A DNA stretch of 64,000 bases from Sphingomonas aurea (GTDB lineage: Bacteria > Pseudomonadota > Alphaproteobacteria > Sphingomonadales > Sphingomonadaceae), in contig NZ_JAUUDS010000001.1 in assembly GCF_030678875.1 (NCBI RefSeq), positions 1,116,001 through 1,180,000 on the forward strand. Direction: 5' to 3'. Shown piece by piece: positions 63,295-64,000 of the stretch. A program made the translations under genes and the position numbers. The notes under the pieces were generated by a model. That model was given only the letters and a program-made list of their open reading frames with translations. It searched no databases and was not told the origin of the DNA. The stretch's first letter is position 1. Every line of letters starts with the position of its first letter.

Positions 63295-64000
63295 CCGAAC
63301 AGCGTCCTGAGCGGCGTGTCCAGCGGCTGGTCGAGCACCAGCTCCCCGCGCCGTATCCCCGCCGCATCCAGCCCAGCGTGCAAGGCCACCTGCGCTGCGC
63401 CGAACCGCGCGACGAACTCCGCCCGCAATGCCGCACCGTCGCCCAGCAACTCCTCGCCCGTTTCCGGATCGCGAAACCGGTAGCCGCCATCGAACGGGAA
63501 ATTGCGCTCTTCCACGGTCAGGATCTGGATCGCCAGCACCTCACGTCCCGCCGCCGACAGCCGCACCGCCAGGTCGAGCGTTCCGGCATCGAAGAAGTCG
63601 CTGACCACCACCACCAGGTCGCGTTGCCCGATCCGCCCCCAGACCGGTGCCAGCGCCCGCTCGTCGGGCAGCACCCCGCCCGCGCTCAGCCCCGCCAGCT
63701 CCAGCCGCAGCCGGTCGCGCGCGCGTGCACCCCCATGCGGCGGCACCACCCGCATCGCCTCACCGAGTGTCACCAGCGCGAACCGGTCGCCCTGCATCAG
63801 CGCCAGTTCGACGATGCACGCCGCCAGCGCCCTGCCCGCGTCGAGCCGCGACCGGTCCGGCCGCGCCGCATCCGCCTGCCCCATCGATCCGCTGGTATCG
63901 AGCAGCACCCACGCGGCGACCGGGCTCTCCCGCTCCGCCTCGCGCACGAAGAAGCGGTCGGAGCGGCCGTACAGCTTCCAGTCGATCTGCCGCGGCTCGT
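63291..64000 (-). CDS. DUF58 domain-containing protein (partial, 5' end outside window)
   Basis: C-terminal 236 codons of a DUF58 protein; the frame stays open to the window edge and includes the family signature RQIDWKLYGRSDRFFVRE, so internal GTG/ATG codons are not the start. The von Willebrand A-like part follows: LLDTSGSMG (a MIDAS-type DxSxS), DRFALVTLGEAMRVVPP and LVVVVSDFFDAG. DUF58 proteins pair with MoxR AAA+ ATPases as adaptor or substrate proteins; the MoxR gene is probably just outside the window. Confidence 0.88.
   Translation of the reverse strand, partial: EPRQIDWKLYGRSDRFFVREAERESPVAAWVLLDTSGSMGQADAARPDRSRLDAGRALAACIVELALMQGDRFALVTLGEAMRVVPPHGGARARDRLRLELAGLSAGGVLPDERALAPVWGRIGQRDLVVVVSDFFDAGTLDLAVRLSAAGREVLAIQILTVEERNFPFDGGYRFRDPETGEELLGDGAALRAEFVARFGAAQVALHAGLDAAGIRRGELVLDQPLDTPLRTLFG

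Overview
The window looks like chromosomal DNA of a high-GC alphaproteobacterium of the Sphingomonas type. The signs are Caulobacter/Sphingomonas-style TonB-dependent receptors, tryptophan-halogenase genes beside those receptors, LacI-controlled glycoside hydrolase clusters, a Caulobacter-like xylose (Weimberg) operon and a MoxR-associated DUF58/BatA/DUF4175 cluster. I see no tRNA, rRNA, insertion sequence or CRISPR array. Genes are dense, and many are joined by 1-4 base ATGA, GTGA or TGATG overlaps, which I used to choose starts.

Layout. (1) 1-6031: end of a surface polysaccharide cluster with a flippase, two GT4 glycosyltransferases, two membrane acyltransferases and a small membrane protein. 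A gene-poor, AT-richer gap and a DUF2490 gene follow. (2) 7166-18475: a beta-glucan type locus. A GH3-GH30 operon and a LacI repressor are followed by a DUF6445 gene, a JmjC-like cupin gene, a flavin-dependent halogenase and a TonB receptor. The GH operon and the receptor share the perfect palindrome TTGGAAGCGCTTCCAA. (3) 18534-24710: general metabolism (maleylacetoacetate isomerase-like, DUF885 peptidase, DUF429, alcohol and aldehyde dehydrogenases). (4) 24783-35820: a xyloglucan-type utilisation locus with an SGNH esterase, an alpha/beta hydrolase, a large GH3, a divergent LacI repressor, and a GH74-GH35-GH29 operon. (5) 35775-45422: transporters, including a TetR-linked EmrAB/NodT-like tripartite efflux system, and an exported methyltransferase. 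(6) 45470-52915: a second receptor module with two tandem halogenases, a TonB receptor and a divergent JmjC-like cupin gene. (7) 52919-57189: a xylose operon (XylX-like dehydratase, XylB-like dehydrogenase, sugar porter, aldose epimerase). (8) 57370-64000: an aldo/keto reductase coupled to the DUF4175/BatA/DUF58 cluster, which runs out of the window.

How the genes fit together. A second operator, close to TGWTAGCGSTATCA, lies upstream of the large GH3, the GH74 operon, the second TonB receptor and the xylose operon. It probably marks one regulon of the LacI protein at 29102-30199: the polymer is cut outside or in the periplasm, oligosaccharides enter through a TonB receptor, side chains are trimmed, and free xylose enters the Weimberg route. 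The less understood part is the repeated pairing of these sugar-regulated receptors with flavin-dependent halogenases and iron/2-oxoglutarate oxygenase-like proteins. It occurs twice here with different gene content and different operators, and it is the best candidate in the window for an undescribed system.
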